A DNA stretch of 64,000 bases, taken from the NCBI GenBank assembly GCA_033063855.1, contig CP093830.1, positions 18,042,854-18,106,853 on the forward strand, written 5' to 3'. Positions within the stretch are counted from its first letter, which is position 1. The number at the start of each line of letters is the position of its first letter. Origin of the DNA: Smittia aterrima (taxonomy: Eukaryota > Arthropoda > Insecta > Diptera > Chironomidae). The notes under the pieces were generated by a model. That model saw only the letters and a program-made list of their open reading frames with translations. It did not search any database and was not told the origin of the DNA. Both the position numbers and the translations under genes were made by a program. This document shows positions 10,007 to 23,700 of this stretch, in pieces.

Positions 10007-11769
10007 TTTCTCAAAACGAATTTAAGAAAATTGAAAAATAAACTTGCACAAGAGACTTGAATGAGTTTTAAAATATTTCGATTCCCATGATCGTCAACGT
10101 TTTATTGATTGCACCTTTTTTCGTTTAAACATCCTGCGGCGATCTATGAATGGAATCAAATTTCTTGCTCAACAATCGTCTGCGGGGCGTTTTGTTTTGG
10201 TTCAAAGCTGATAAGTTAAATTTTCCTTTTCTCTCTCGCTCAAAAAACTCTCTCGATGGCTTAAGAAAATATTTTTCTTGTGTAGTATTGAAGAACCGAA
10301 ACACTTAAGACGATATTTCTTATGTTTCAGCGTTTTTCTCTCTCTCCATCGTCGTCTGAGTTTGTGTTTTCTTTTCACATTTTAGAAACGAGTAAACCGT
10401 CGCGAAGTCAACACGCTCCGTTCGTGCTGTTGGTTAATTTTTTTTTGTTATTTTTAAAACATCTTGATTTTCTATTTTAAACGAATGTGTGAATTTTCAT
10501 TTTAATTTCGTCTTATCGCGGCTTTCAAATGTGCAAAAGTTGTGTAAGAAACGCGAAGTTTTATCAGATGGCAAACAGAGCTTAGAAGATTCAACTTAAA
10601 GAAAAGTTTATCACTCGCCAAAACTCGATTAAAACGAGAAAAGCAAGTGCAACTGGTCTTCTTGTTGATAGAAGCGACAAGAGGGTTGAATAGCCTCGTA
10701 GCATTGACATAGAGATTCTTTCGCAAATCGTCGTTTTGATGAATCAACAACTTGCAAATGACTAAAAAATATTTTTTCGAAGTGCTCGGTCAGGTAATTC
10801 CCGCTTCGCTGTGTTGTCACTTAATTTTCTTTGCGGTTTTGAAAACAGAAAAATTCTTCTTTACGTGCGCGACACACACGACGAGTGTGATGTATGGAAT
10901 ATAATTAAAGAGAACGAAACTTATCGCACTAAAACCATTGAAGGAACTTAGTTTTATCTAACGACGGAGTTGTTATCATCAAACTTTTATCAAACGACGA
11001 TAAATATCTTTACCGTTCACGAAATCTCCAGCCGCGTTATTAAACGGTCAAATCAATTTAGAGAGACGACGCATCAGAGAAGTTAAGTTATTCTAATTTA
11101 ATTTATGGCGTTTCTCAAGTTGAATACGAAATTCGAAGAGTCTTCTCCAAAGGTCTGTGTGCGGTTGAATGGCACTTACTTAATATCTCTCGATTCGCAT
11201 AATTTTTTTTGAGGTCATGTGCTTATTAACTTTAAGCGAAAAAAAAACGTGGCTCTAAGAGTTGCGCAGTTATGGGAAATCGCGACCCTATGATGCACTC
11301 TGAGGTCAAGACGCGAGATGTTGCACACATCAGAATGTTTCAATTAAATTCGTCAAGCTGCGACTCATCTGTGTCAATGTGTATCGTGCCAATCCCCAGT
11401 TTGTGAAGTGTCGAGTTGTGTTACAGAGTTGTAAATTCACTGGCTAATTGATGATCTCTGAGTTGAGAGAGTGAAGGAAAATATTGTTGAATCTTCTAAG
11501 TGATATGAGAAAATTTCGCGACGCGACTTCTACATAAATTAATCGATGATCTGTTTCATCTTTTTATAGGAAGAAGAGTGAGATTCGCTTGGTGTCAGTC
11601 GTTTGAAATACTGCGCTAATTTTCCAAGTCAGAGAGAAATATAAAAAGTTCCGTGTAGCAGAGACTGTGCCAAAAAGTGTTAAGAAAAATGAAGGAAAAG
11701 AAAAATTGTGAAAAGTGATGAAAAATTTGAAAATTCATTAAGAAAAGAAAAGAGAAAAAAGTGAAGACA
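10007..11769. other. Intergenic region and probable 5' UTR of FER
   Basis: This is 1.76 kb with no convincing ORF. It contains CT-rich tracts (TCTCTCTCTCCATCG near 10335). From about 11560 it is purine-rich leader-like sequence that leads without a stop-prone intron signal into the FER start codon. Promoter and transcription start cannot be fixed from sequence alone. Confidence 0.5.
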
Positions 11770-14700
11770 ATGGGATTCTCGGCGTTACAAGGAAAAGGTG
11801 TTCACGAGGCTCTTCTCGCTAGACAAGACGCCGAAATCCGTCTTATCGATCAAATGCGACGATGCTTCGTGCAAAAAGCAAAATGCGATCGCGATTACGC
11901 AACTGCAATGGTGAATGTCACACAAACAGGACTCAAGCTCGATCGCGGTGATGATTTAACTGGTGAGTTTTATTAGGCCCAATCAAAGAAGATCAGAGCT
12001 CGTCTGGTGTCATCGTCCAAATACAGAAAACTCGATTTCATTCTCGTCGCGTATCAAAAACATCGACAGATCTTTCAATAAATTTTCCCAATTCTCGATA
12101 CGTGTTAAAATGTTTCACAACTTTGTTGTAGGTTCACAACCGGTTTGTCTCTCTCTCGTTCTTTCTTCCTGCCTCGATTCTCGAGTTCCAATTTTACACG
12201 ACTTTACATGAGAATAATCAGAATGGCTTTAAGGTGCATTATTTGTTTTCTGGAAAGCAATTTCAGGAGGGCGAACAGTGAAGTCTCTCAACTCTCTTGA
12301 CATTTAATAAAAATATTTTGTGATCTCACTCGAAGATTCTTCAAACAAAATGTTTTTCTAAATTGAGAGAACTCACTGTATTTCTCCATGAAAACAAACA
12401 ATCGACTTATTGTACCTGTTTGGAAACAACCGACGAAGTCAAACGGTACACTCTTGGACAACAAGAGAAACTGGAAAAGATTTAATTTTAAGTCTGTCCC
12501 AGAAAAGTGAAAATTTATCCACTTAGTTTGTGATTAATGGCTCGCTCTCTCGATCGAGTCTTTCTGTGTTTCGATGATGCATTCAGAAGTTCATTTAAAC
12601 GATTCTTATTAATTTTCATTTCTTTCTCTTCCACGACAATCTACTTTCATCAAACACCGCGATCATCAAATGAGTAGGAAGTCAAATATTTCAAGCCTGG
12701 CGTAAGTTCATGGAGGAGATCGAATTGCAATCAAAGCAGATTCGAACCAACGCAGAACTTCTCGAGAGTCTGTGCAGTGAGCGATTAGCTCAGCTCTATC
12801 AAGAGAAGCGCAAGACGAGGAAGCAGTATCAGGAGGAGCACGCAAAGATCGCGTCACAGTTCGCGCATGTAAGTCAAATGATCGACCTTTGAATTCCCAC
12901 GCGATGCATCAACAAGTTCCTCGAAACAAGACCCAAGAATGCTCCATGAAAATTCCATTGCCTTTCAGTAATGAACAAAAATTAATTTCTTAGAGTGAGA
13001 GCGCAAGTTTCGTTTGTTTATTTGAACATGATGAAGATCTATGAACAGACACCCTCGAGCCGCACAAGATCAGAGATGAAAACGAACAAGACGAAGAATG
13101 AAAAATCTTGAAAATGACGCCGCGCATTCAATTTTCATCTTCACAAGATCCAACACATGTTTCAAGCTTTCTCGACATAACTTAGCTTCATATCACTGAG
13201 CTGACGCTTGAAGGTTGAAGATCGCAAATGTCTTTCATCAAATTGTGATTGTTAGACAAGAACTCGCGAGTTTATCAAAAAAAGTTGTGACAACTCTCAC
13301 AATTAAAATTCGTCTCAATTTTCCGCGATCTAAAAATAATTTCTCGTCGCATTCCTTTTGCTGTGCGTTCATCGAAAGTTTTATTTAGTTTTCAATGAAC
13401 TCGAGACGACGGAGAGAGATTCTCAATTCTCCTTGTGAGACGATCATTCTAATTAAAGGTTTCTTGACTTTCTAAACACGTAGAATGCACTCGATCGTAA
13501 ACATTCCATCAAAGTTGGAGAGGAGATCTGGCATCGTCTTGTGAGAAAATCCAGAATTTATGTTAAACGCCAGACAACCCATTACTCGATATCATTATTA
13601 AATCATAAAAAACGTTTTCAACTGAATGCTCGGTCGTCAAAATTAATTCGAATGAAATATTCGATTTCACTCAATTATAAACAAATTTGCACAAGACGGT
13701 AAAGTTGAAGCTAATAGATCGAATGATTAAGGCAGTTTCACATCATTAAAGTCAAACTTTTGTTGATATTTCAACTTCCGATCGTTAGCAGCATGTGCTC
13801 GCTTGACGATAAAACAAACTTCACTTCCCGTAAATTGCGCGGGCAGCTCGTGATGCTGAGATTGATTCTGAATGTAATCTCATTACACTTAACGGTTCTG
13901 TGTAAAGCCCATCAACTGCAAATCATCTTTTGCATGTCTGCTTGCGGTTTTTCTGTAATAATGAATGACTCGATAAAAAAGGAGGGGAGAGAGAGAAAAG
14001 ACAACAATCACATTAAGTTCTTCTTCTCCTTTGCTCTTTACGTTTCGCAACGTCCATTCATCGTCTTACACAACTGCGCCTTGCTTTCTCAATTGCAAAA
14101 TAAAGAGAAAAAAAAATTGGCGTTCGGCTTTAGGAAAAGGAAGAAAGTTTCTTAACCTTTCGACGAAAACACCGCTCAAAAGTAATCGTTGCGTGGCCCA
14201 GCGTGAAGATTCTGTTGCCGAGATGTCAAATATCTTAAACAACGTCAAGCTGCGTTGTCTTGCTCGGAGTCTGCGCGCTTTCGATTTCTGAGAATCGATT
14301 GATGATTGGCGAAGAAACAAGTTGTGAAGACACACAAAGGAAGCCTCCGACCATAATTTGTCGAGTTTGCTTTATCGGCGCTCGCTTGTCTCCATAAGTC
14401 TTGACGGTTTAATTGTTTAATGGATGGCATGCGATGCTCATAAGTTTTCCCTGATTTTTCGTTTCGCAATCGTCGATTTGATTTAATTTCCAATTCATCG
14501 CCGAGTAGATGAAGAAAACTCAACTCAATCACTTTCTAAAAATTGCTCCAACACAAGACGAGACTCTGTTCGATTAAGTCACTGTCGCTTTTCATTGCGT
14601 TCAATGTTTTTTTTTCGACATTGCGTGAAACTTTCAATTTCAAATAAAGTGTCGCTTGGCAAAGCGATCGCGTTTAAAAGTTCGCACTGCGAAAGTAAAC

Positions 14701-17700
14701 GGAACGAGGAACGAGACGAAGTCTTCTAATGTGTTTGTTTTCTCCGCTAAGTAGTTCATTTACAGCAGACCACACTGACAACGATCGTTCGTCGCCTCAT
14801 TTCTAACTCTGGCCGAGCAAGGTAATTGTTGTAAAACTCGTTCGTCGCTCACTCTTCTACCGGTCATCAAAGAAATTCACTTGTTCGCAACTTTGTGTGA
14901 GCTTCTTTAACCGCACAAGCGAGTCAATGTTTACTTTCCTCCTCTTTCTCTGTTGTTTTACTTCTTTTAAGCAAAGCCTCGTCGGTAAAGCGACAAAATT
15001 AAGAAATTGTTTTTATAAAAATGTGTCAACGATTTAAGAGCGAACGGTGAATCGGATGGGAAAGTTTCTCAGTCGTCTCTTATGGCCATCTGTTGAATGC
15101 TTAAGCTCGCACAGCAGAAACATAGAAGAATGATAATGCAATCGTTTGGTCAGTCAAAGCTTCATTATAAGCTCGCTCTCTCTCTTTCACTCTCTCGCGA
15201 GATATTTTTTTAATTCTTTTTGAAATCGTGTCAGTTGCTGCTGAATTGTTTACGCTTTAGAGGCGGCGAAGAAGAAAAGACAGCGTTTACATCTGCGAAC
15301 AATGTGAGAGAACGCTAAATGGGTCTGGCAGTTAGAGATCGTTATGATTGGAGTTTTTAATGGAAAGTAGTGAGCGAAATTCAATTTGGAGGACAACAAA
15401 GAGTTGTTACACAATTATTTGAAATAATTTTGATGAATGACAGACGCGCTCAATATCACAAAACTGAAAAGCTTTGATTTGAATTCCATTCGACAATAGA
15501 AAATGTGCGTGGAGATGACAGACGCGGTCAGCTGACTACTTAAAGAGGTGGAGAGGTTAATTGATGAGGCACAACTCCTGAGGCTCTTGAGAATAGTTTT
15601 TAATTAATGATCAGCAACATGGAAAAGCTTCGGCGGCTGGTTCAGCTTTCCAATCTCGTTTCAATCGTTAAGTTTTATGATGAAACAACATTTGAACTTG
15701 CTTAGTCTCAAATTTCTTCAACATCATTCATCATCACTCAGAATATCTATCAGAGCTCGATTTAAATCTCGTTTCGATGAGTGAAATCGAGTTTTGCTTT
15801 CGCTTGTTTTAGTGAAACGTCTATTGTAGACGAAGAGCTGTTAATACTTTTGGGAGGTGGCCCGTAAAAATCTTCTTTATGATCGCACGGTGCGGCAGTC
15901 TTATTCAAATAAAAGAAGCGAAACAAAGAGCGGAGATTAAAAAGAAGTTAAATGTTCGAGGGAGCATTGTAACAGCTCAATCAAATCGATATTAACATTC
16001 GGACACCTAAAGCGACGAAACTTTTCTCGTCGCCATCGCTTAGACTGATAAATCTTCTTCAAAGACGTTACAAGAATATTCTAATTGTTCAACGATTACT
16101 TTGACCTCTTCTTACAAGTCAGTTCATCACAAATTCTCTGCTGCCCGCTGTGGACCAAATCAAATCGTCATTTTTCATGCCCTCGCTCACCGTCTCAATA
16201 AAATTATGAATTTCCTTGTCTAATTCTTTCATTCTTCTGGTGTTCATCGCTCAGAAAAAAGGTGAATGAAGCATAAAGAAATCGAGAATGAGCTTCGGAA
16301 GATAACGAAGAATTGATAAAAGCATCGCGCTTCATTCATCGCTCCACGAGAGATTTGTTTCATTCGAGTCCGTTGATTGCTTACGGATTAACAATTACAA
16401 AAAGAATTCACAAGATTCTCGCTCAGCTGTGTTATTCGCTTTCAGCTCGTGAGTTTGAAAGCTTTTCCATTCGATTTGCGGCGCAGATTATCGAAGCGAG
16501 TAAAGCGCCTTTGACACACATGAACCACATGATTTGCTCAATTTCTGCAATCGAACGACACAAAAAAAAGAAAACAAGAAAACCAGTCGAGGGCTGTCGC
16601 TTTCAATAATCCATATTTCACCCAACAATTCGGTTCAAGGTGTTACATGCGCGCGCGTTTCAATTCGGCCAGACAACTTACAATAAGGAAACCAGACAAC
16701 TCGTTAAAGGCAACATAAGTATCTCTCAAACGACCGAAAATAAACGCACATCGAGTGCATTCGATTCTTTTTATCTCGAGATGAAATCCATTAGGAGATT
16801 CTTCCCATGTGTTATGCAATAGCCAAGGCTGAAGTTTATAAAAATAAACGAAGCAGTGACTTCAATAACTAGACTTGAACTTCGTCTTATTTAATGTCTC
16901 AAGAGACTTCACGTTTAGATTTTTTTTTAAGCAAAGGAATGAAATCGAAAACACAATAAACAATCAATTTGAAGTAAAATGTTATTGAAAGTGACGGAGC
17001 GATGTGGGCTTGTCTCGAGACGGAGCTCAAAGTTTCTGGGAAATTGCTTCAACATCATGAAACAATTTCCGTTCGACGACTTAAAGCCTCTGACTCTGAC
17101 TTCAAACTCAAGCTAGTTCGTGATTTTGTGCACAAGGCTTCTTCTTACTTTGTCAAACTCTCGATTTTCAGCTACTACGAGTTGCGGATTTTATTTTCCG
17201 CCAGAAAACGTCGTGCAGTTTAAATTTAGCTTAATGAACAAGAATTGTTTTATGTTTTACAGGGTGACAATAACTTTATTGACTTATCTTTGACGACATT
17301 AGTCACTCTATTAAGCAAATTGACTTTTTCGTTTCAAGTTCATTTAATGAAAGAAGATCTTTCGGTTGATTGTGTTTGAACTTCTTCTCTTGATTACGTA
17401 AAAAGAGCTTTGCGTTGGATTGAATTCAGAACGGATTAGACATTATTAATTATGCAATTATTAAATGCTTAAAAGAAGTTAAAAGCCTGTGAGAATCTTT
17501 AATAGAAATTGAATTAGCCTTTGTTCGATTATTACTAGACCAGAGATCGTTGATGGAAATTAAAACAGCTTAACCACATGATCCGAATCCATAAAGAACA
17601 TTTAGTCTGAGTGTGAGAAATATTAAGCAACGATAGCTCAAACAACTCATCTCGTCGTCTTAATAACAGGGTTCGCTTGGGAAGAGAGAAAAATCATTTT

Positions 17701-20700
17701 GTTAACTTGATTGAAACATTCTCAAACTTTCTTTCGAATTTCCATAAATTCGTCTTCTTGTTAACGAAAAGCCTCAGGAGAGATAATTTCAAGGCGGTGC
17801 CCAAATTAAAGTCTTCTCGCTTAAAGCCGATGGTTTAAAAATTAATCAAACTACAACAAACTTCACAGCTTAATTTCCTCGGCCACAAAAACAATAATTT
17901 TCTCGATTCTCGCAACAAGCGTTAAAGATTGCCCAAGCTCGTATAATTTTCATCTCTCTCATCTATTAATTATTACAGCAACTGAAGCTGAATGATATTT
18001 TACGATCGTTTCGTTCCAAAATCAATTTTTTCTCACAAACGAAACTTATCGAGTTTAAAAAGTCTTTTGTGATTAAATGCAGGTCGTAAAAGAGACTCAA
18101 AGTTAATTTGATTGCGAGTGAAGATGTTGGAGATTATACAACATCAAAGAAATAACGAAAGGGACTTAATCCATGTCGTAAAAGCCTTAATCTCGACGTC
18201 GAATGCCCACAGGCATCGCAAATAGAAATTTCTTTTCACTTAACAACTTGTTTCTGCACTGGGTTGTTGTGAGAACAGGTCCGACTTTCTAGCTTAACGA
18301 GACGAAGTGCAAGAAGAAGTGAAAAGGGGCGGCAACAGGCTTTGGCGCGTTTCAATCTGCAGGAGGTCGTGATCTAAGAATCTTTGACCGTGATTCGTAA
18401 CCCCAATTTCCTGGAATAACCCCCAAGAGTGTGTTTGTGTGTGTGTGAGTTTGTATGACGCCGAGCTGCTTAAGAAAGAATCAAGAAAGAAGTCAGAGGA
18501 AGCAGAAGAACGTTGCATAAACAATGAACGAATGAAATATTGTTCGTTGAGTTTCTCTCTCACTCGCCTTACATTTCGGGGGGAAACAAGAAGAGCAACG
18601 ATCACATCTCATGCTGATGCTGTTCATCTTCACAAGAGCTCCCATAAACAAGTCCAATTACCTGAGACTTCTCATGAATTTGCCTTTTCGCTCTTCTTTC
18701 TTTATTTTTTTTTTGTGAACTTTTAAACCTTTCTTTGTTCTTCTCTCTCTCCTCTTATAAGAACGATCGCATCTCATTTAACCGAAAGTAAGAACCTCGA
18801 GGCGCTTGACTACAAGAAATCAACAAGAACGAAAACATAAAGCGATATCGGCAAAGATTTCTCGGAAACGGATTGCGCAAGAAGAAGGAAACTTTTTTCC
18901 GTCTTATTTTTAATGAAAATCTGAGCGCAAATCTTTGAGCTGATATATTTTTCGCTTTCATTCTCGTTTATCTGGTTTTTATGACTTTCTGTTTTGTGAT
19001 CGCTTGTGTTTGATTCCTTCTTCTTCTTCTCCCGTCTATTGTGAAACACATTTAGAATTTATTGTTGGTGATTTCTTCGCGCTGCGACAATCAAAATTAT
19101 CTTTTCATGCATTTACCGAACCGAGCGAGCGAGAAGAAAAAGAAGAAGAGAGAGTGATCGTGCCCACCTCGGCGTATCATTTCGCGGTAATTTTAACAGA
19201 TTACACTCTGATGGCTTAGTTAATTCTTGTGCAATGTACGACGTTGATGAAAGACGTTTATGATGTTGATAGAAGAGCGCAAAGGGAAGAAATAAAATTA
19301 TCGCTCCGGTGAGATGCGATTCCGAATCATAATTGATGTAATTATCAATATGGAGCTTGAGCAAGCGTTTGCGGAATGAAACGGCTGAGAAAGTTCATGT
19401 GCGATCTTGAAAGCGTACAATAAACTTGAGCGGACATCGGCAATTGCAGGGCGTCCATCGTAATTGATCCGATTAGGGCAGAGCTTCTCAACCTTAGAGT
19501 AAATTTATTTCAAAACAACAAATGATCGCTTAACATTCGTTTACAACTTCTGAAGTCTCGAGGATGCATCAAATGATTTTAATTCGCTCGTCTGTGGAGG
19601 GTTAATTGCGCTTTGCATTGCTAACTGCTATTTATCGTTGTTTACAGCTCACAGAAGACGTGGCGCGCAAGAAGGCTGAATATCAAAAGCATTTAGATTA
19701 CTACAAACAACTAAGAATGAGATTCGAGGAACATTATCTAAAATGTGAGTGATTAAGATTTATTTTTTCGTCGCGGCCGTTTCGCAATAATTAATCTCAC
19801 TTCAATGTTATCTCCAGCTCCGAGTCGTGCAGGCCGTAAGTTAGATGACGTTAGAGATAAATATCAAAAGGCTTGCAGGAAACTTCATCTCGCTCATAAC
19901 GAATATGTGCTGTTAATCCACGAGGCTACTGAAGTAGAGAAAGATTACCGAACAATTTTGCTTCCAACTTTGTTGGAAAATCATCAAACTCAACAAGAAA
20001 AGTTTATAACGACGTGGTAGGTATTCTATAATATTTCGTCGGCTAAAACAAAGAAAAACGATGACACCGTCTAATAATTAATGTGTTGGCCTTCGTTGCT
20101 GATTCCAATCGTGATAAATTTTGCGTCTGACGTGAACTATTCTCTCTTAGGAAAAACTTGCTGCTCGAGGCTTCAAATTTCGGTGATCTGACGTCAGACA
20201 AATACTCGGAGATACAGAAACGAATCGACACAACGATTCAATCACTGAATCCAACGGAAGAGTATCGGGATTTTACAGAAAAACACAGGTTCGTGAAATA
20301 ATTGTGAAACGAATCGATCACTTACTTGACTTATTTTACTTGACTTTTTCTTCTTTTCACTTGACTCAACAGATCGTCAGCGTTGCCCGTGATATTTCGC
20401 TTTGACGATCAACTTATTGAAGATACAGTCGGGAAACTCCAGCCAAATCAATTAACAGTGGATAATCTCACAGTTGATTGGCTTCGACAACGAATGACTG
20501 ATCTTGAGAGCTCAGTAAAAGAATGTCAGGAGAAACAAAATAAAATTCAAGGCGACAGCAATGGAAAAATCTCTTCATCAGCTTCGAGTCTTCCGACATC
20601 ACCAACTCTAATAATGAATTCTTTAAACTCACCATCGAGCATGAATGGGAGTAGTAACAGCTTAAAAGAATTCAAGTGAGTACGAAGTTAATTATTTCAA

Positions 20701-23700
20701 AGCAATTGATGAAAGAAACTTTTTCGATTTTAGATTCAACAAAGACCTGAGCTCTCTAAAGTGCGAAGAACGTCAGAAGAATAAATTAATTGAAGTAATA
20801 CGATCGGCTTTGAATGAAGTTTCATGTGAAGAGCTGCCAAGTGGCTGTGATGATTTATCAGTTGAGATCGATAACAACAACATTGGTGGACACGAGCAAA
20901 TGGTGAGAAGTCGTTTCGTTTTGTTTTCTTGAGATAACTGAGCTTTGGTGATGGATCAGTAGAATATTAACGACATTTCGGTTTTCTGGGACTCTTTTAA
21001 CTTTCTATTAGACTCATTCAACTCACATGTCGATGATTCTACAAAAAGGAGGCGAGTTCATGACTTTAATAAGAACTCCGTTTAAGAAAAAGCGATCGAC
21101 AGTCACTGGAGATGGAAGACGATCGCCATCGACTCCTCGAAGTACTCGCGGATCAACTGCTCGTTCGAATAGCGTCGGATCATCGGTAAATAGTTTTGAA
21201 GAGAGTGGAAATGTTGTGGATTCTAACAATAAAAACATTTACGCTGACATTGAGTGTGACATTGATAAGTTTGGCTTTGCAACTAACAAGGAGTCATCCG
21301 ATGAAATTCCACCAGAGTTGCCTGCTGCTAATGCCGCTCCCAAAAACAAGCTGGAAGTCCTTCAAGTGTCAACAATTAATGAGTGTGAACAATTTGAAGA
21401 ATGCGCTGAAGTGACGGAAGAAGATTTGCTGAAAATTCCCGCGATCGAAGAGAATCTTAATTGCTCGAAGAATAATTTGTTGTTGATTGACGATCGCTCT
21501 ATGGGAACTTCAATCGATAATCATCTAAACAGCATCGAGTTAATTAACAAGAATCTTGATAAATTAATGGAAGCTCATCGAGAGATTGAGATTGATTTCG
21601 AAGGTGACGCAATCTCGCCGGAGGTGAAAGCTGAGAAAAATAAATTGAAGAAGATTCTCGCTGACAAGATAAAACTTTTGAAGGAGGCGAGAATGATGAG
21701 TTCAAGTTCGAGTGATGGATCGATGAAAGATTCCTTCAAAACCAGAGTAAAGAACATTTTTCCTAAATTGGAGAGACAAGAGTCGAAGGATTATGATAAA
21801 CCAAAAGAAGCTTCGTGGATCGCGAAAGGATTTCTCGCTTCGTTCTTGAAGAAACCTGTTGAGAAGCCAATCGTGGATGAGACTGATGAACATTTTGAAG
21901 AAATAACGAAGATTGAACCTGAAGTTCAACTCACAGACTTAGACGAAGTCTCAAAAACTGAAGAAAAGAAGTCAAAGTCGTCATCAAAGCTTAAACAGAA
22001 ATTCAAGTTCAATTTCAAATCGAAAGCCAAGAAATCTTCGGTTTGTCAACAATGTCAGAAGAAAGTTCCGCCGTCCGAGACTCTCCTTGACTTTAACATC
22101 GAAAAATCTCCTGAAAAGCTTCTCGCTAACGAATTTTGTGTTTGTGTTGATGTTGATGAAGGAATTATCATTAAGACCGTTGTTTATAAGGATGTAAGTC
22201 GCTTTAATTTAATTTTGGAATGAGCTAAATGCATGACACAAAATACTAAACTTTTAAAAGTCTTCCTTTGGTTGAGTCGGGTTTGTTCCACTTTTGTACT
22301 TCTCCGCTGCCGAAAATCATGAAGAAGATTGCAGACGTAATGTAGATCATTCCATCAAGAATGAAAATCTTTCGCCATTCGACCATTGTGCTCTATGGAA
22401 ATTATTTTTATTTGTTGTTGATTGAGATCAACGATCGTCTCACCTGATCTCTCGTGAAATATCCTACGACGATGGGAGAAATAAATCCACTCATTGTCCC
22501 GAAGAAATTCGAAAGTCCGAAGACACTGGCAGCAAAGTTTGGAGCTAAGTCTTGAGGATTTTGACCGCTTGTCATCACAGCAGCTCCATTGAATCCAAGC
22601 GATAAAGTGATGAGGGCAATGCAAGCATAAGGATTCGTTTCAATGAAACAGAATCCAAAAAGAAAGAGCCCAGGAATGATATGAGCTAGAAATTCACTCA
22701 ATGAAAAATCTTCATCGTCAGAAACTTTTAAGAAAACTCACAAAAAATTGTAAAAATTTTACGAAGTTTTGTAGGATTGACTCCACGTCTAATGCAATAA
22801 TCTCCTGCTGCTCCGAATAAGAATCCAGTTGCAAGTTGAGCAAGATAAGGAAAGCTCGATGCGAGCCCGGAATGTTTTAAATCAAACTTAAGAACTTGAC
22901 TCATGAACATTGGAGCTGACGTGAGAAGAAAGAAAATTCCCCAAACATCAGAGAAATGAAGGAAAAGTAAAGCCCAGAAAGGCGGAGACTTGAGCATCTC
23001 TAGAACTGGTGGAATCGCTTGACGTTTCGTCACTTGCACTTCGAGGGAATCCTCAATTATTTCTTGTTCTGTTCGACTAATTTCTGGATGTTTATCCGGA
23101 GAGTCTGCTACAACTCTCAACCAGACAATCGCAACAACAAATGACAACAAGGCTGTTACGTAGAAAGCTGCTTGCCAGTTGAAAACATCTGTGATGATTC
23201 CCATTAAAGGCCACGTGAGAGCTGTTCCCAGCTTCGCGCCTAAAAGACTTGACACAAATTTTCCCTTCTCGGATTGAGGTGCCCAACGCGAGATAAGATT
23301 GTGACAGGTCGAGAAGAAAAATCCCTGAAAGGTTTGGATAAACATAAAAGAAATCCAGGTCAGTTCTTGTAAATAAGTTTACCCCACAAACACCAAGTGC
23401 AACACGAGCAAAGAATAAATAGCGAAAGTTTGCGCTCGCTGTCAGAGGTGACAATACTGTTATGATCGAGGACATCAGAAAAATGAAGAAAATGATCTTT
23501 CGTCCTCCAAACTTTTCTGCAAGGAACCCGGCAATCAAATTCGGTCCAACGTAGCCACCAAAATATGCTCCGAGCAATAAACTTTGTTCGTAGTTTGTCC
23601 ACTGATAAGTTTCTGTCATCGGAATGATGATGATCGAAAAGTTTGATCTGAGCATAAAAGTCATGAAACTGCCAATAAACAACATCACTCCGATTTTAAA

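Noticed and set aside
14031..14532. Overlapping ORFs of 86-95 codons on both strands within the FER intron
   Set aside because: No motifs, no signal peptide, no splice-linked partners. They overlap each other in opposite senses, as chance ORFs do.
18294..18726. ORFs of 95-103 codons on both strands near a TG/CT-rich stretch in the FER intron
   Set aside because: Low-complexity composition, no domain, and located deep in an intron.
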